Origin: Pelagibacteraceae bacterium AG-414-M23 | Lineage (GTDB): Bacteria > Pseudomonadota > Alphaproteobacteria > Pelagibacterales > Pelagibacteraceae | Direction: 5' to 3' | Length of the DNA: 64,000 nucleotides | NCBI GenBank assembly: GCA_003214525.1 | Contig: QCLN01000005.1 | Location: 1 to 64,000, forward strand | Shown here: positions 9,050-18,044 of the stretch, one piece after another | How the letters are laid out: each line of letters starts with the position of its first letter | Position numbering within the stretch: the first letter of the stretch is position 1 | Translations under genes and position numbers: made by a program | Notes under the pieces: model-generated | The model's input: only the letters and a program-made list of their open reading frames with translations | Told to the model about the DNA's origin: nothing | Database searches by the model: none

Positions 9050-10813
9050 TTATTTAAATTTAAAATTCATTATGTATTCACTTCCTGTAGCGGCAGTTTT
9101 AAAATGATTTTCCATCCTTGGCAACACTCTTTTAAAATAAAATTTTGCAGTTTGAATTTTATCTTCATAAAATCCTTTATTACTATCATAATCTCTAAAG
9201 CTAACCTCCAAAACTTTTATCCATGCATGTGCTATAGAAACAAATCCCAATGCTTTCAAATAATCATTACATGCAGCGCTGGCGTCATCTTTAGAGTTTT
9301 GTAATTTTTCTTTGATCCATAATGTAAAATTATTTAGTATTTCTATGTGAACATTTAAATCTTTAACAAAAGGTTTGATTTTTTCGTCTTTAATATTGCA
9401 GTCATTTTGAATCATATTTAAATATTTATCAATTATATCGCCATTTTTATTAACTAATTTTCTAAATACTAAATCTGCAGCCTGAACAGAGTTTGTTCCT
9501 TCGTAAATTGGAGTAATTCTATTGTCTCTATATAATTGTTCAATACCTTGATCTTTTGTATAACCATAGCCTCCATAAACTTGCATTGCATCACTTGTTA
9601 TTTCCATTCCTAAATCTGTAAACATTGTTTTAACTACAGGAGTCATTAAAGAAACAAAATCTGATGCTTCTTGCCTAACTTTTTCATCATTATGATTAAG
9701 ACTAACTTCTGTTTGTTGTGACAGCCAAAAACAAAGTGCTCTTTCTCCTTCAATTATTGATTTCATATTTAGTAAAGATTTTCTAATGTCTGCATGATCA
9801 ATTATATAATCAGCACCATTAGTAGATTTGCTGTTATTTTTTTTTCCCTGTTTCCTTTCTTTTGCATAACTTACTGAATTTTGATAAGCAATTTCTGAAA
9901 TACCTAGGCCTTGTATTCCAACAACAATTCTCTCTAAATTCATCATTGTAAACATAGCATTAAGTCCTTTATTTTTTGGTCCAATCATATAACCAACTGC
10001 ATCATCAAAGTTTAATACACATGTTGCAGATCCCTTGATTCCCATTTTGCTTTCTATCGATCCTGTAGAAATTCCATTTTTAGATCCTATTGATCCATCA
10101 TCGTTAACTTTAAACTTAGGGACCAAAAACAAACTTATTCCTTTTGTACCTTTTGGAGAGTCGGTTGCCCTTGCTATAACTAAATGAATAATGTTTTCTG
10201 TTAAGTCATGGTCTCCTGAAGTAATAAATATTTTCTGACCATTTAATTTGAATGTTCCATCAGGTTGTTTCTCCGCCTTTGTTTTTAATAATCCTAAATC
10301 TGTTCCACAAACTGGTTCCGTTAAGCACATTGTTCCGCTCCATTTTCCTTCAACCATTTTTGGCAAATATTTATTTTTTATTTCTTCAGTTGCATGATGA
10401 TGAATGCAATTGTATGCTCCTATACTTAATTCGCTATATAGCTTAAACGATAGACTTGCAGACGAAAGCATTTCTTCAAAAAAAGCACTAACTGTTTTTG
10501 GCATACCTTGTCCTCCATATTTAGGATCACAAGAAAGCGATGTCCATCCATCTTCTATAAATTTAGCATAAGCTTCTTTATATCCAGGAGGAGTTCTTAC
10601 AACTCCATTTTCTAAAATAGTTGGATTTTCATCTCCAGATTTAGCTAAAGGTAAAATTATATTTTCATTAATTTTGGCAGCTTCATCAAGTATATTTTTT
10701 ACTAATTCAGAATTGACATCTTTATATTTTTCAATTTCATTATAATTTTTATTATTTCTTAACTTGTCGAAAAGAAACATCATATCATCAACTGGTGCAG
10801 TATAATTTGGCAT
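9050..10813 (-). CDS. dmdC: Methylmercaptopropionyl-CoA dehydrogenase (acyl-CoA dehydrogenase)
   Basis: This 587-residue FAD enzyme is of the long acyl-CoA dehydrogenase type. It has the flavin motif MCLTEPVCGTDLGLLKTKAE, the FITSGDHDLT segment, QVYGGYGYTKDQGIEQLYRD and the catalytic Glu in TPIYEGTNSVQAADL. The extra C-terminal domain after about residue 450 is typical of DmdC/AcdA-like enzymes of about 590 residues. It would oxidise methylmercaptopropionyl-CoA to methylthioacryloyl-CoA. Only 26 bases separate it from leuB upstream, so it is probably read from the leu transcript. No dmdD hydratase is visible in the window. Confidence 0.85.
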   Translation of the reverse strand: MPNYTAPVDDMMFLFDKLRNNKNYNEIEKYKDVNSELVKNILDEAAKINENIILPLAKSGDENPTILENGVVRTPPGYKEAYAKFIEDGWTSLSCDPKYGGQGMPKTVSAFFEEMLSSASLSFKLYSELSIGAYNCIHHHATEEIKNKYLPKMVEGKWSGTMCLTEPVCGTDLGLLKTKAEKQPDGTFKLNGQKIFITSGDHDLTENIIHLVIARATDSPKGTKGISLFLVPKFKVNDDGSIGSKNGISTGSIESKMGIKGSATCVLNFDDAVGYMIGPKNKGLNAMFTMMNLERIVVGIQGLGISEIAYQNSVSYAKERKQGKKNNSKSTNGADYIIDHADIRKSLLNMKSIIEGERALCFWLSQQTEVSLNHNDEKVRQEASDFVSLMTPVVKTMFTDLGMEITSDAMQVYGGYGYTKDQGIEQLYRDNRITPIYEGTNSVQAADLVFRKLVNKNGDIIDKYLNMIQNDCNIKDEKIKPFVKDLNVHIEILNNFTLWIKEKLQNSKDDASAACNDYLKALGFVSIAHAWIKVLEVSFRDYDSNKGFYEDKIQTAKFYFKRVLPRMENHFKTAATGSEYIMNFKFK

Positions 10814-10839
10814 TTTAAAACTTTAAAATAAATGATTAA

Positions 10840-11946
10840 TTATTGCAATTTTGAAATTATCGCATCACCCATTTGTGATGTGGATATTTCTTTTTTACCT
10901 TTAGAAATAATATCTCTTGTTCTTAAACCTTCGTCTAAAACGTCTTGAACAGCTTTTTCTAAGGCATTTGCTTCTTTATCTAAATTAAGAGAATATTTTA
11001 AAGCCATAGCAAAACTTAATATCGTTGCTATAGGATTTGCAATTCCTTTGCCAGCAATATCTGGGGCAGATCCATGAATTGGCTCATACATAGCTCTCAT
11101 TTGCCCTTCTTTATTTTTTGCACCTAAAGATGCAGAAGGAAGAAGACCTAAAGAACCGGTCAACATAGATGCTTGGTCTGAAAGCATATCGCCAAATAAA
11201 TTATCTGTAACAATTACATCAAATTGCTTTGGATTCCTTAAAAGTTGCATTGCACAATTATCCGCGAGCATATGATTAAGTTCAACATCTTTAAATTCTT
11301 TATCGTGGAGATCTTGAACCTCTTCCTTCCAAAGTAATCCCGCTTCCATGACATTTGATTTTTCACATGAAGTAACTTTATTTTGTCTTTTTTTTGCTAG
11401 ATCAAAAGCTACTCTAGCAACCCTTTGTATCTCACTTGTTGTGTAAGTATGTGTATTAATTCCTTTTCTTTCACCATTGTCTATTGGCTTAATACCTCTC
11501 GGCTCTCCAAAATAAATCCCTCCAGTAAGTTCTCTCACTATCATAATATCTAAACCTGAGACAACTTCTGGCTTTAAAGTAGATGCTTCAACTAGTTGTT
11601 TAAAACATATAGCGGGCCTTAAATTGGCAAATAGCTTAAGCTCTTTTCTTAATTTTAATAAAGCTCTTTCTGGTTTTTTTGAAAATTCAACATTATCCCA
11701 CTTTGGACCACCAACAGCACCTAAAATTACAGCTTCACATTCCAATGCTTTATAAAAAACTTCATCAGTTATTGGTGTTCCATGTTTATCATAAGAAATA
11801 CCGCCTGCTAAACCTTCTTCTATTTCAAAATCCAATGATTTATTTTTATTAAACCATTGAATAATTTTTTTTACCTCACCAATAACTTCTGGTCCAATAC
11901 CATCTCCTGGTAACAGTAAAAATTTTCTTTTTTTTATTTTAATCAT
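10840..11946 (-). CDS. leuB: 3-isopropylmalate dehydrogenase
   Basis: This 368-residue protein shows the NAD-dependent beta-decarboxylating dehydrogenase signature. [12 protein letters not shown] is near the start, followed by [15 protein letters not shown], the catalytic Lys region [24 protein letters not shown] and [20 protein letters not shown]. It performs the third leucine-specific step, oxidising 3-isopropylmalate to 2-isopropyl-3-oxosuccinate. Its start overlaps the leuD stop by 8 bases. Leucine genes run leuC, leuD, leuB with overlapping ends; leuA is not in the window. Confidence 0.97.
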   Translation of the reverse strand: MIKIKKRKFLLLPGDGIGPEVIGEVKKIIQWFNKNKSLDFEIEEGLAGGISYDKHGTPITDEVFYKALECEAVILGAVGGPKWDNVEFSKKPERALLKLRKELKLFANLRPAICFKQLVEASTLKPEVVSGLDIMIVRELTGGIYFGEPRGIKPIDNGERKGINTHTYTTSEIQRVARVAFDLAKKRQNKVTSCEKSNVMEAGLLWKEEVQDLHDKEFKDVELNHMLADNCAMQLLRNPKQFDVIVTDNLFGDMLSDQASMLTGSLGLLPSASLGAKNKEGQMRAMYEPIHGSAPDIAGKGIANPIATILSFAMALKYSLNLDKEANALEKAVQDVLDEGLRTRDIISKGKKEISTSQMGDAIISKLQ

Positions 11947-12544
11947 TAAATATCCATGGCTTTAAATTTTTTAAATTATTTTCAAAACATATGATTTTAT
12001 CTGTTTTCTCTAGAGATAATGCAATATCATCTAAACCTTCTAACAAACATTTTTTTTTAAATGAATCTAATTCAAATTTAATTTCATTATTTCCAAAAAT
12101 AATTTTTTGACTCTCTAAATTAACTTCAATTTCTTCTTTTCTATTAGAATACTCAGAAATTGCTTTTATCTTTTCTTCATCTAGAACTATTGGTAAGATT
12201 CCATTTTTAAAACAATTATTATAAAAAATATCTGCATAACTTGAACTAATTACACACGTAATCCCAAAATCTAATAATGCCCAAGGTGCATGCTCTCTTG
12301 AAGAACCACATCCAAAATTTTTACCTGTTATTAAAATCCTAGATTTATTGAATGGTTCCTGATTTAAAATGAAATCTTTTATAAAGCTTCCCTGATCATC
12401 ATATCTCATCTCAAAAAATAAATTTTTACCAAGACCAGTTCTTTTTATTGTTTTAAGAAATTGCTTCGGAATTATCATGTCCGTATCAATATTTATTATT
12501 GGTAAATATGCGGGGATACTTTTTAATTTATTAAATCTTTGCAT
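11939..12544 (-). CDS. leuD: 3-isopropylmalate dehydratase small subunit
   Basis: This 201-residue protein has the swivel-domain motif [21 protein letters not shown] and the early segment [18 protein letters not shown]. With LeuC it isomerises 2-isopropylmalate to 3-isopropylmalate. The length is normal. It starts in a one-base overlap with the leuC stop and overlaps leuB by 8 bases, which supports translational coupling and equal expression of the two dehydratase subunits. Confidence 0.97.
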   Translation of the reverse strand: MQRFNKLKSIPAYLPIINIDTDMIIPKQFLKTIKRTGLGKNLFFEMRYDDQGSFIKDFILNQEPFNKSRILITGKNFGCGSSREHAPWALLDFGITCVISSSYADIFYNNCFKNGILPIVLDEEKIKAISEYSNRKEEIEVNLESQKIIFGNNEIKFELDSFKKKCLLEGLDDIALSLEKTDKIICFENNLKNLKPWIFND

Positions 12545-13947
12545 TAGTTTTGATACTTTCTAACATCGTCTAAATTTCCTGAAATTGCAGCGGCCGCAGC
12601 CATTCCTGGACTAACTAAATGTGTCCTTCCACCTCTTCCTTGTCTGCCTTCAAAATTTCTATTCGAAGTAGATGCGCACCTCTCTCCGGGTTTTAACTTA
12701 TCAGCATTCATTGCTAAACACATTGAACAACCTGGCTCTCTCCATTCAAAACCTGAATTTATGAAAATTTTATCTAGTCCTTCTTGTTCTGCTTGTTGTT
12801 TAACCAAGCCTGAACCAGGAACCACCATTGCATTAACATGATTTGCAACTTTTTTATCTTTTAAAATTTTTGCTGCTTCTCTTAAATCTTCAATTCTTCC
12901 ATTTGTGCAACTGCCTATAAAAACTTTATCTATCTTTATATCTTTTATCTTTGTATTAGGATTTAAACCCATATATTTTAATGATCTTTCAATTGAATTT
13001 TTCTTATCTGGATCTGTTTCATTTTCTGGGCTTGGAACATTTTGATCTATAGTTAATACATCTTGTGGTGATGTTCCCCAAGTTACCATTGGTTTAATAT
13101 CTTTTCCATCCAAGCTAACTTCTTTATCAAATTGCGCTTCCTTATCTGATTTTAAAGTATTCCAATATTCTAAAGCTTTTTCCCAATTTTCTTTTTTTGG
13201 TGACATCGGTTTATCTTTTAAATAATCAAAAACTTTTTGATCAGGTTCAATTAATCCAGCTCTAGCTCCACCTTCAATAGTCATATTGCATATGGTCATT
13301 CTATTTTCTACACTTAACGAAGATATCAAGTTTCCAGCATACTCAATCACATAACCAGTTCCACCTGCCGTTCCTATTTTTCCAATAATTTGTAAAATTA
13401 CATCTTTGGAAGTCACCCCAATAGGCAAATTTCCATTAACATTAATTCTAAAATTTTTAGATTTTTTTTGAACCAAAGTTTGAGTAGCTAAAACATGTTC
13501 TACTTCTGATGTTCCAATACCAAAAGCTAATGCTCCAAACGCACCATGTGTTGCTGTATGACTGTCTCCACATACAATTATGGTTCCTGGTTGAGTAAAA
13601 CCTTGTTCTGGTCCAATAATGTGTACAATACCTTGTCTTTTGTCATTCATTCCAAAAACTTGGATACCAAATTCTCTACAGTTATTGTCTAGTGTATCAA
13701 CTTGTATTTTTGACTCTTCATCTGAAATTCCTTTTGATCTATCGGTTGTAGGAACATTATGATCTGCAACAGCTAAAGTAAGACTTGGTTGTCTTACTTT
13801 TCTTTTTGAATTTCTTAATCCTTCAAAGGCTTGTGGACTAGTAACTTCATGTATTAAATGTCTATCAACAAATAATAAAGAAGTTCCATCTTCTTGCTGA
13901 TGAACAAGATGCTCATTCCATATTTTATCGTAAAGGGTCTTAGACAT
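12544..13947 (-). CDS. leuC: 3-isopropylmalate dehydratase large subunit
   Basis: This 467-residue aconitase-family protein starts [15 protein letters not shown]. The [4Fe-4S] ligands are visible in [13 protein letters not shown] and [11 protein letters not shown], and the substrate loop [14 protein letters not shown] follows. Length and order are standard for bacterial LeuC. It begins 11 bases after the rplS stop, so the leucine operon follows the ribosomal protein genes without a visible promoter or terminator. Confidence 0.98.
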   Translation of the reverse strand: MSKTLYDKIWNEHLVHQQEDGTSLLFVDRHLIHEVTSPQAFEGLRNSKRKVRQPSLTLAVADHNVPTTDRSKGISDEESKIQVDTLDNNCREFGIQVFGMNDKRQGIVHIIGPEQGFTQPGTIIVCGDSHTATHGAFGALAFGIGTSEVEHVLATQTLVQKKSKNFRINVNGNLPIGVTSKDVILQIIGKIGTAGGTGYVIEYAGNLISSLSVENRMTICNMTIEGGARAGLIEPDQKVFDYLKDKPMSPKKENWEKALEYWNTLKSDKEAQFDKEVSLDGKDIKPMVTWGTSPQDVLTIDQNVPSPENETDPDKKNSIERSLKYMGLNPNTKIKDIKIDKVFIGSCTNGRIEDLREAAKILKDKKVANHVNAMVVPGSGLVKQQAEQEGLDKIFINSGFEWREPGCSMCLAMNADKLKPGERCASTSNRNFEGRQGRGGRTHLVSPGMAAAAAISGNLDDVRKYQN

Positions 13948-13958
13948 TTAGAAAAAGA

Positions 13959-14573
13959 TTATTTCTTTTCTTCTTTTTTTTTGGGATTTTCTTTCTTTGG
14001 TTCTTCTTTTTTATTTGGCTCAGCTTCTTTTTTTGGTTTAGCTTCTGTTTTTGGAGCTTCTACTTTTGGTTTAGCTTCTGTTTTTGGAGCTTCTACTTTT
14101 GGTTTAGCTTCTGTGGTTGGTTTAGCTTCTGCCTTAATATTTTCATTTTCTGGAACAGCTAAATTTTCTTCTGTTACTTCTTGAACTTTTGTTTCTAAGT
14201 CAATTCCAATTTTCTTTTTAATTTTTTCTGAAATTCTTGCAGATTTACCTGTTCTATCCCTTAAATAATAAAGTTTAGCTCTTCTTACTTGGCCAGATCT
14301 AATTACTTTTATTGTGCTGACAGCTGGACTATAAAGCGCAAAAGTTCTTTCTACTCCTTCACCAAAAGAAATTTTTCTTACTGTAAATGAAGAATTTATA
14401 TCTCTATTTTTTTTTGCAATACAAACACCCTCAAAATATTGAATTCTATCTCTTTTTCCCTCGGTAATTTTAACTCCAACCTTAATTATATCTCCAGGAA
14501 AAAATTCAGGATGTTTTTTTTGAGCTATTACTTCCTTTACTTTTGATTTATTTATTTCTTCTATATTTTTCAT
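13959..14573 (-). CDS. rplS: 50S ribosomal protein L19 with repeat-rich C-terminal tail
   Basis: Residues 1-120 or so are a normal L19: [47 protein letters not shown] and [19 protein letters not shown]19 sits at the 30S/50S interface. The protein then continues for about 75 residues of low-complexity Glu/Ala/Lys/Pro sequence with an 11-residue repeat ([11 protein letters not shown]), ending in lysine-rich KKKEEKK. Typical L19 ends near residue 115-130, so the tail is an extension. It starts four bases after trmD. Ribosomal protein S16 in the same operon carries a similar tail. Confidence 0.96.
   Translation of the reverse strand: MKNIEEINKSKVKEVIAQKKHPEFFPGDIIKVGVKITEGKRDRIQYFEGVCIAKKNRDINSSFTVRKISFGEGVERTFALYSPAVSTIKVIRSGQVRRAKLYYLRDRTGKSARISEKIKKKIGIDLETKVQEVTEENLAVPENENIKAEAKPTTEAKPKVEAPKTEAKPKVEAPKTEAKPKKEAEPNKKEEPKKENPKKKEEKK
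14031..14114 (-). repeat. 33-bp tandem repeat inside rplS
   Basis: Two exact 33-base copies lie at 14031-14063 and 14064-14096, followed by a partial third copy. They encode an 11-residue Glu-Ala-Pro-Lys unit in the L19 tail. Exact repeats at DNA level suggest recent slippage or duplication and likely length variation between strains. Confidence 0.9.
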
Positions 14574-14577
14574 TTCT

Positions 14578-15267
14578 CTAATTTTTTTTGTTATGTTTCT
14601 GCCACAAATCTGGTCTACGGTCGCGTGTTATAGCCTCAGATTGAGATAAACGCCAGTCTTTAATTTTAGCATGATCTCCTGATAATAAGACCTCTGGAAC
14701 CTTATTTTCCTGCCAAATTTGAGGTTTTGTGTATTGAGGATATTCCAAAAGTCCGTCTTGAAAACTTTCATCAACTATGGAGTCTTTATTTCCTAAAACT
14801 CCAGGTAATAATCTTAGAACACTATCTAAAACTATATAGGAAGCAGTTTCACCACCAGATATAATATAATCTCCTATACTTATTTCTTCGATATTTCTAT
14901 TATCAAGAACTCTTTGATCAACTCCTTCGAAATGACCACATAAAATATTCAAACATTTTTCATTTGATATTTTTTTTGCAATATCTTGACTCAGTAGTTT
15001 TCCTCTTGGACTTAAATAATATACTTTCTCATTTGTTTCCAAATTTTTGTCTAATGAGTTGGCAATTACATCTGCTCGCATTACCATTCCTGACCCACCT
15101 CCATAAGGTGTATCATCGACTGTTTTATGCTTATCCTCTGTATAATCTCTAATATTAATAACACTCATATCCCAAATTTTTTTCTCAATTGCTTTTCCAT
15201 AAATACCTTTTTCAAAAGGTCCTGGAAAAAATTCTGGATATAAAGTGAAAATTTTAACTTTAAACAT
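14578..15267 (-). CDS. trmD: tRNA (guanine-N1)-methyltransferase TrmD
   Basis: This 229-residue SPOUT-family enzyme starts [19 protein letters not shown]. It has [17 protein letters not shown], the cofactor-knot segment [12 protein letters not shown], the motif [12 protein letters not shown] and the C-terminal tRNA-binding region [16 protein letters not shown]. It methylates G37 next to the anticodon to prevent frameshifting. It lies between rpsP (five-base gap) and rplS (four-base gap). The rimM gene usually found between rpsP and trmD is not here. Confidence 0.97.
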   Translation of the reverse strand: MFKVKIFTLYPEFFPGPFEKGIYGKAIEKKIWDMSVINIRDYTEDKHKTVDDTPYGGGSGMVMRADVIANSLDKNLETNEKVYYLSPRGKLLSQDIAKKISNEKCLNILCGHFEGVDQRVLDNRNIEEISIGDYIISGGETASYIVLDSVLRLLPGVLGNKDSIVDESFQDGLLEYPQYTKPQIWQENKVPEVLLSGDHAKIKDWRLSQSEAITRDRRPDLWQKHNKKN

Positions 15268-15272
15268 TTTTT

Positions 15273-15689
15273 TTATTCTTTTTTTGCTTCTTCCTTTTTA
15301 GCTTCTGCTGCTGGTTTTGCTTCTTCCTTTTTAGCTTCTGCTGCTGGTTTTGCTTCTGCAGCATTCTCTTTGGGAGCTTCTTCTTTTTTTCGATCTTTTT
15401 TAGCAATAGCTTTGTTGGGATTATTCCCTGCAGCTGGCATTGGAATAAAATTGTTTTCTCCTAATATTCTAGCAACTCTAGTTGTAGGTTGTGCTCCCTG
15501 GCTGAGCCAATATTTTATTCTTTCGCTCTCTAATCCTATTCTTTCCTTCTTCTCTTTTGGTAATAGAGGATTAAAAAAGCCTAATTTTTCAATAAATCTT
15601 CCATCTCTTGCAAATTTACTTTCTGCAACAACGATTTTATATACAGGTCTTTTTTTTGTTCCTCCTCTTGACAATCTAAGTTTTAACAT
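15273..15689 (-). CDS. rpsP: 30S ribosomal protein S16 with repeat-rich C-terminal tail
   Basis: Residues 1-80 or so are a normal S16: [34 protein letters not shown] and [17 protein letters not shown]. The protein then runs on for about 55 residues rich in Ala, Lys and Glu, containing two copies of an 11-residue unit ([11 protein letters not shown]). Most bacterial S16 proteins are 80-100 residues. It follows ffh by 12 bases. The tail is similar in composition and repeat length to that of L19, two genes downstream. Confidence 0.96.
   Translation of the reverse strand: MLKLRLSRGGTKKRPVYKIVVAESKFARDGRFIEKLGFFNPLLPKEKKERIGLESERIKYWLSQGAQPTTRVARILGENNFIPMPAAGNNPNKAIAKKDRKKEEAPKENAAEAKPAAEAKKEEAKPAAEAKKEEAKKE
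15288..15353 (-). repeat. 33-bp tandem repeat inside rpsP
   Basis: Two exact 33-base copies lie at 15288-15320 and 15321-15353 and encode the Ala/Lys/Glu 11-residue unit in the S16 tail. The unit length equals that of the rplS repeat. Confidence 0.9.
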
Positions 15690-15701
15690 TTGTTCTCCTT
15701 T

Positions 15702-17060
15702 TTATTTTAATTGATTAAAAAGTTCTGGCGGTATTCCTTTGTCTGCCATTCCTTTTGTATTTCCTTTGGACATCTTTTTCATCATTTCAGACATCATTTT
15801 AAATTGTTTTAACAATTTATTGATAGTGGCTATGTCAGTTCCTGAGCCATTAGCAATTCTTTTTTTTCTAGAGCCATCAATAATTTTTGGGTTTGCTCTT
15901 TCTTTCTTAGTCATGGATAAAATTATTGCTTCATTTTTTGAAATTATTTTTTCATCAACTCCCGCTTGATCCATTTGAGATTTAATTTTTGAAACTCCAG
16001 GTAAAAATGACATAATTCCTTCTATGCCTCCCATTTTTTTCATTTGCTTTAGTTGGGATAAATAATCTTCAAGAGTAAATTGTCCTTTACTTAAATTTTC
16101 CTCGGTCTTTTTAATATTTTCCTGATCAAGATCTTCGGAAGCTTTCTCAACAAGAGAAACGATATCTCCCATTCCTAAAATTCTATTTGCTATTCTGTCC
16201 GGGTGAAATACTTCAAGGTTTTCTATTTTTTCTCCAATTCCTAAAAATTTGATTGGTACTTGTGCAACATATTTCATACTTAATGCTGCTCCACCTCTAC
16301 CATCACCGTCTGATCTAGTTAAAATAATTCCAGTTAAATTAACTGTATTTTTAAATTCTTTTGCTACATTTGCTGCAACTTGTCCTGTTAAAGAGTCTGC
16401 AACTAACATTACTTCTGCTGGATTGATTATACCTTCAATCTGCTTTATCTCACTCATCATTTGCAAATCAATTTGTGTTCTACCGGCAGTATCAAATAAA
16501 ATTACATCACTTCCGTTGAGTTTTGCGGCATTAATTGCTCTTTGACAAATATCAGCTGGCAACTGTCCTTCAATTACTGGAAGAGTATTTATATTATTTT
16601 GTTCACCTAAAAGTCTTAATTGTTCTTGGGCTGCCGGTCTGTATATGTCTAAACTGACCATCATTATTTTTTTTTTCTTATTTTTTTCTAAATAACTTGC
16701 AAGTTTAGCTGTGGATGTAGTTTTTCCAGAGCCTTGAAGTCCAACCATCATAACTGTGACTGGTGGCACGGCATTTAAATTTATTTCTATATTTTTTTCT
16801 CCTAAAAGATTAACAAGCTCATCATAAACAATTTTGACAACCATTTGGCCTGGGGATGTTGATCTGACTATTTCTTGCCCAAGTGCCTTGGGTTTAACTT
16901 TTTCTACGAATTCTTTAGCTACATCTAGAGACACGTCTGCTTCCAATAAAGCCTGCCTAATGCCTCTCAGTCCTTCATCTACTTGTGCCTCATTTAAAGA
17001 AGGGGCTTTTTTCAGAGAAGAAAAAATTTCTTCGAATTTATTAGTTAAATTTTCAAACAT
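15702..17060 (-). CDS. ffh: Signal recognition particle protein Ffh
   Basis: From the ATG at 17058-17060 the protein is 452 residues, MFENLTNKFEEIFSSLKKA. It has the N domain, then GTPase motifs GLQGSGKTTSTAKLA, DTAGRTQ and TRSDGDGRGGAALS, and a methionine-rich M domain with RIANGSGTDIATINKLL for SRP RNA and signal-peptide binding. The ORF track extends the frame upstream to 17141, but those 27 codons lie in a folded RNA leader and do not resemble Ffh, so I reject that start. It is the first gene of the long minus-strand series. Its receptor gene ftsY lies about 1 kb away on the other strand. Confidence 0.97.
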   Translation of the reverse strand: MFENLTNKFEEIFSSLKKAPSLNEAQVDEGLRGIRQALLEADVSLDVAKEFVEKVKPKALGQEIVRSTSPGQMVVKIVYDELVNLLGEKNIEINLNAVPPVTVMMVGLQGSGKTTSTAKLASYLEKNKKKKIMMVSLDIYRPAAQEQLRLLGEQNNINTLPVIEGQLPADICQRAINAAKLNGSDVILFDTAGRTQIDLQMMSEIKQIEGIINPAEVMLVADSLTGQVAANVAKEFKNTVNLTGIILTRSDGDGRGGAALSMKYVAQVPIKFLGIGEKIENLEVFHPDRIANRILGMGDIVSLVEKASEDLDQENIKKTEENLSKGQFTLEDYLSQLKQMKKMGGIEGIMSFLPGVSKIKSQMDQAGVDEKIISKNEAIILSMTKKERANPKIIDGSRKKRIANGSGTDIATINKLLKQFKMMSEMMKKMSKGNTKGMADKGIPPELFNQLK

Positions 17061-17074
17061 ATTTTTACACAGCA

Positions 17075-17164
17075 GCAATCGCACCAGTGGGCGAACCCTC
17101 GCAGACTGGTGTCGATCTCTTTGTTGCCAAAGACACCGCAAAATGCTGTATTTGCGGAAATTGC
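17075..17164 (-). ncRNA. Structured RNA leader upstream of ffh
   Basis: This roughly 90-base segment is clearly GC-richer than its surroundings and folds on the minus strand. Hairpin 1 pairs CCGCAAA (17157-17151) with TTTGCGG (17142-17136). Hairpin 2 pairs TCTTTG with CAAAGA around a GCAA tetraloop (17133-17118). Hairpin 3 pairs ATCG-A-CACCAGT with ACTGGTGCGAT (17116-17078) around an inner GC-rich hairpin. GCAAT (17164-17160) and ATTGC (17079-17075) could close the whole as an outer stem, competing slightly with hairpin 3. It ends 14 bases before the ffh ATG, so a cis-regulatory role for the ffh operon is the simplest reading. It lacks the SRP RNA core sequence. Confidence 0.65.
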
Positions 17165-17171
17165 GATAACC

Positions 17172-17195
17172 TATAATAGAGGTTCAAAATGTCAA
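17172..17195. promoter_or_regulatory. Divergent promoter region between ffh and dapF
   Basis: On the plus strand a perfect TATAAT at 17172-17177 lies 42 bases before the dapF ATG, with no good -35. On the minus strand a perfect TTGACA (17195-17190) lies upstream of the ffh leader, with only a weak -10 (TATAGG or TAGGTT). The two signals are interleaved, so the two transcription units probably start close together. AT-rich DNA makes chance TATAAT matches common. Confidence 0.45.
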
Positions 17196-17219
17196 CAAAT
17201 AAGATAAATATTAAAATAT

Positions 17220-18044
17220 ATGGAATTTAATGCATTTAAGATGGATGGTTTGGGAAATGATTTTGTTATCATTGATCAAAGAACAAAAACTATAAATTTA
17301 AGCAAAGAGAATATTATAAAAATTTGTAGTAGAGATTTTATTGGCTGTGATCAGTTAATTTATATTCATAAAAATAATGATAATAAAGATAAACTTACAT
17401 TCTATAACTCAGACGGAAGTATTTCTGGAGCATGTGGAAATGGCACAAGATGTGTAGCTAAACTATTATCAAAAGAATATAAAAATCAAGAAATAGATTT
17501 AGAGACATCATCGGGAATTTTACATTCATCAATACTAGAAGAAAATGTAGTTGAAACCAACATAGGCAAACCTACAATGAAATGGAACGAAATTCCTTTA
17601 ATTAAAGCTTTGAACACCAAAGATTTACAAATATCAATAAGGGATATTAACGAAAATAATTTTGCTGGAGGTATAGCAGTTAATGTTGGCAATCCCCATA
17701 TAATCTTTTTTGTTGAAAATAATGAAAACTTTGAAATAGAAAATATTGGGCCAAAGATCGAACAACATAAATATTTTCCAGAAAAATGTAATGTGACTAT
17801 AGCAACAATTAAAAACAATAATTTAATAAATGTTAAAGTTTGGGAAAGAGGAGCGGGGTTAACAAAAGCATGCGGAACTGCGGCCTGCGCAACAGCTTAT
17901 GCAGGCCTTATTACTGAAAAAACATCTGACAATGTAGATATAAAATTTACTACTGGAATATTATCAATCAGAATTGATAAAGATAATTCAATTTTTATGA
18001 AGGGTCCAGTTTCTAATATAGAAGAAATAAAAGTAAATTTATAA
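17220..18044 (+). CDS. dapF: Diaminopimelate epimerase
   Basis: This 274-residue protein starts MEFNAFKMDGLGNDFVIID. The two catalytic cysteines are in SGACGNGTRCVA and TKACGTAACATAYAG. It interconverts LL- and meso-diaminopimelate for lysine and peptidoglycan synthesis. A TATAAT box lies 42 bases upstream. The stop overlaps the ftsY start by one base. In many alphaproteobacteria a MiaB-like methylthiotransferase gene lies between dapF and ftsY; it is missing here. Confidence 0.97.
   Translation: MEFNAFKMDGLGNDFVIIDQRTKTINLSKENIIKICSRDFIGCDQLIYIHKNNDNKDKLTFYNSDGSISGACGNGTRCVAKLLSKEYKNQEIDLETSSGILHSSILEENVVETNIGKPTMKWNEIPLIKALNTKDLQISIRDINENNFAGGIAVNVGNPHIIFFVENNENFEIENIGPKIEQHKYFPEKCNVTIATIKNNNLINVKVWERGAGLTKACGTAACATAYAGLITEKTSDNVDIKFTTGILSIRIDKDNSIFMKGPVSNIEEIKVNL

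Noticed and set aside
14031-15353. CRISPR-like direct repeats
   Set aside because: The repeats are tandem without spacers, in frame, and inside ribosomal protein genes.
17061-17141. ORF track extends ffh upstream by 27 codons
   Set aside because: The extension lies in the folded RNA leader, does not resemble Ffh, and a normal Ffh start (MFENLTNKF) lies at 17060.
17075-17164. SRP (4.5S) RNA gene, because it is next to ffh
   Set aside because: The conserved SRP core (GGAAGGAAGCAGCC-like) is absent and the fold is several short hairpins rather than one long rod.
17075-17164. tRNA or tmRNA fragment, because of a GGTTCGCCC segment
   Set aside because: No T-arm with five paired bases and a seven-base loop can be formed, and no acceptor or CCA end is found.
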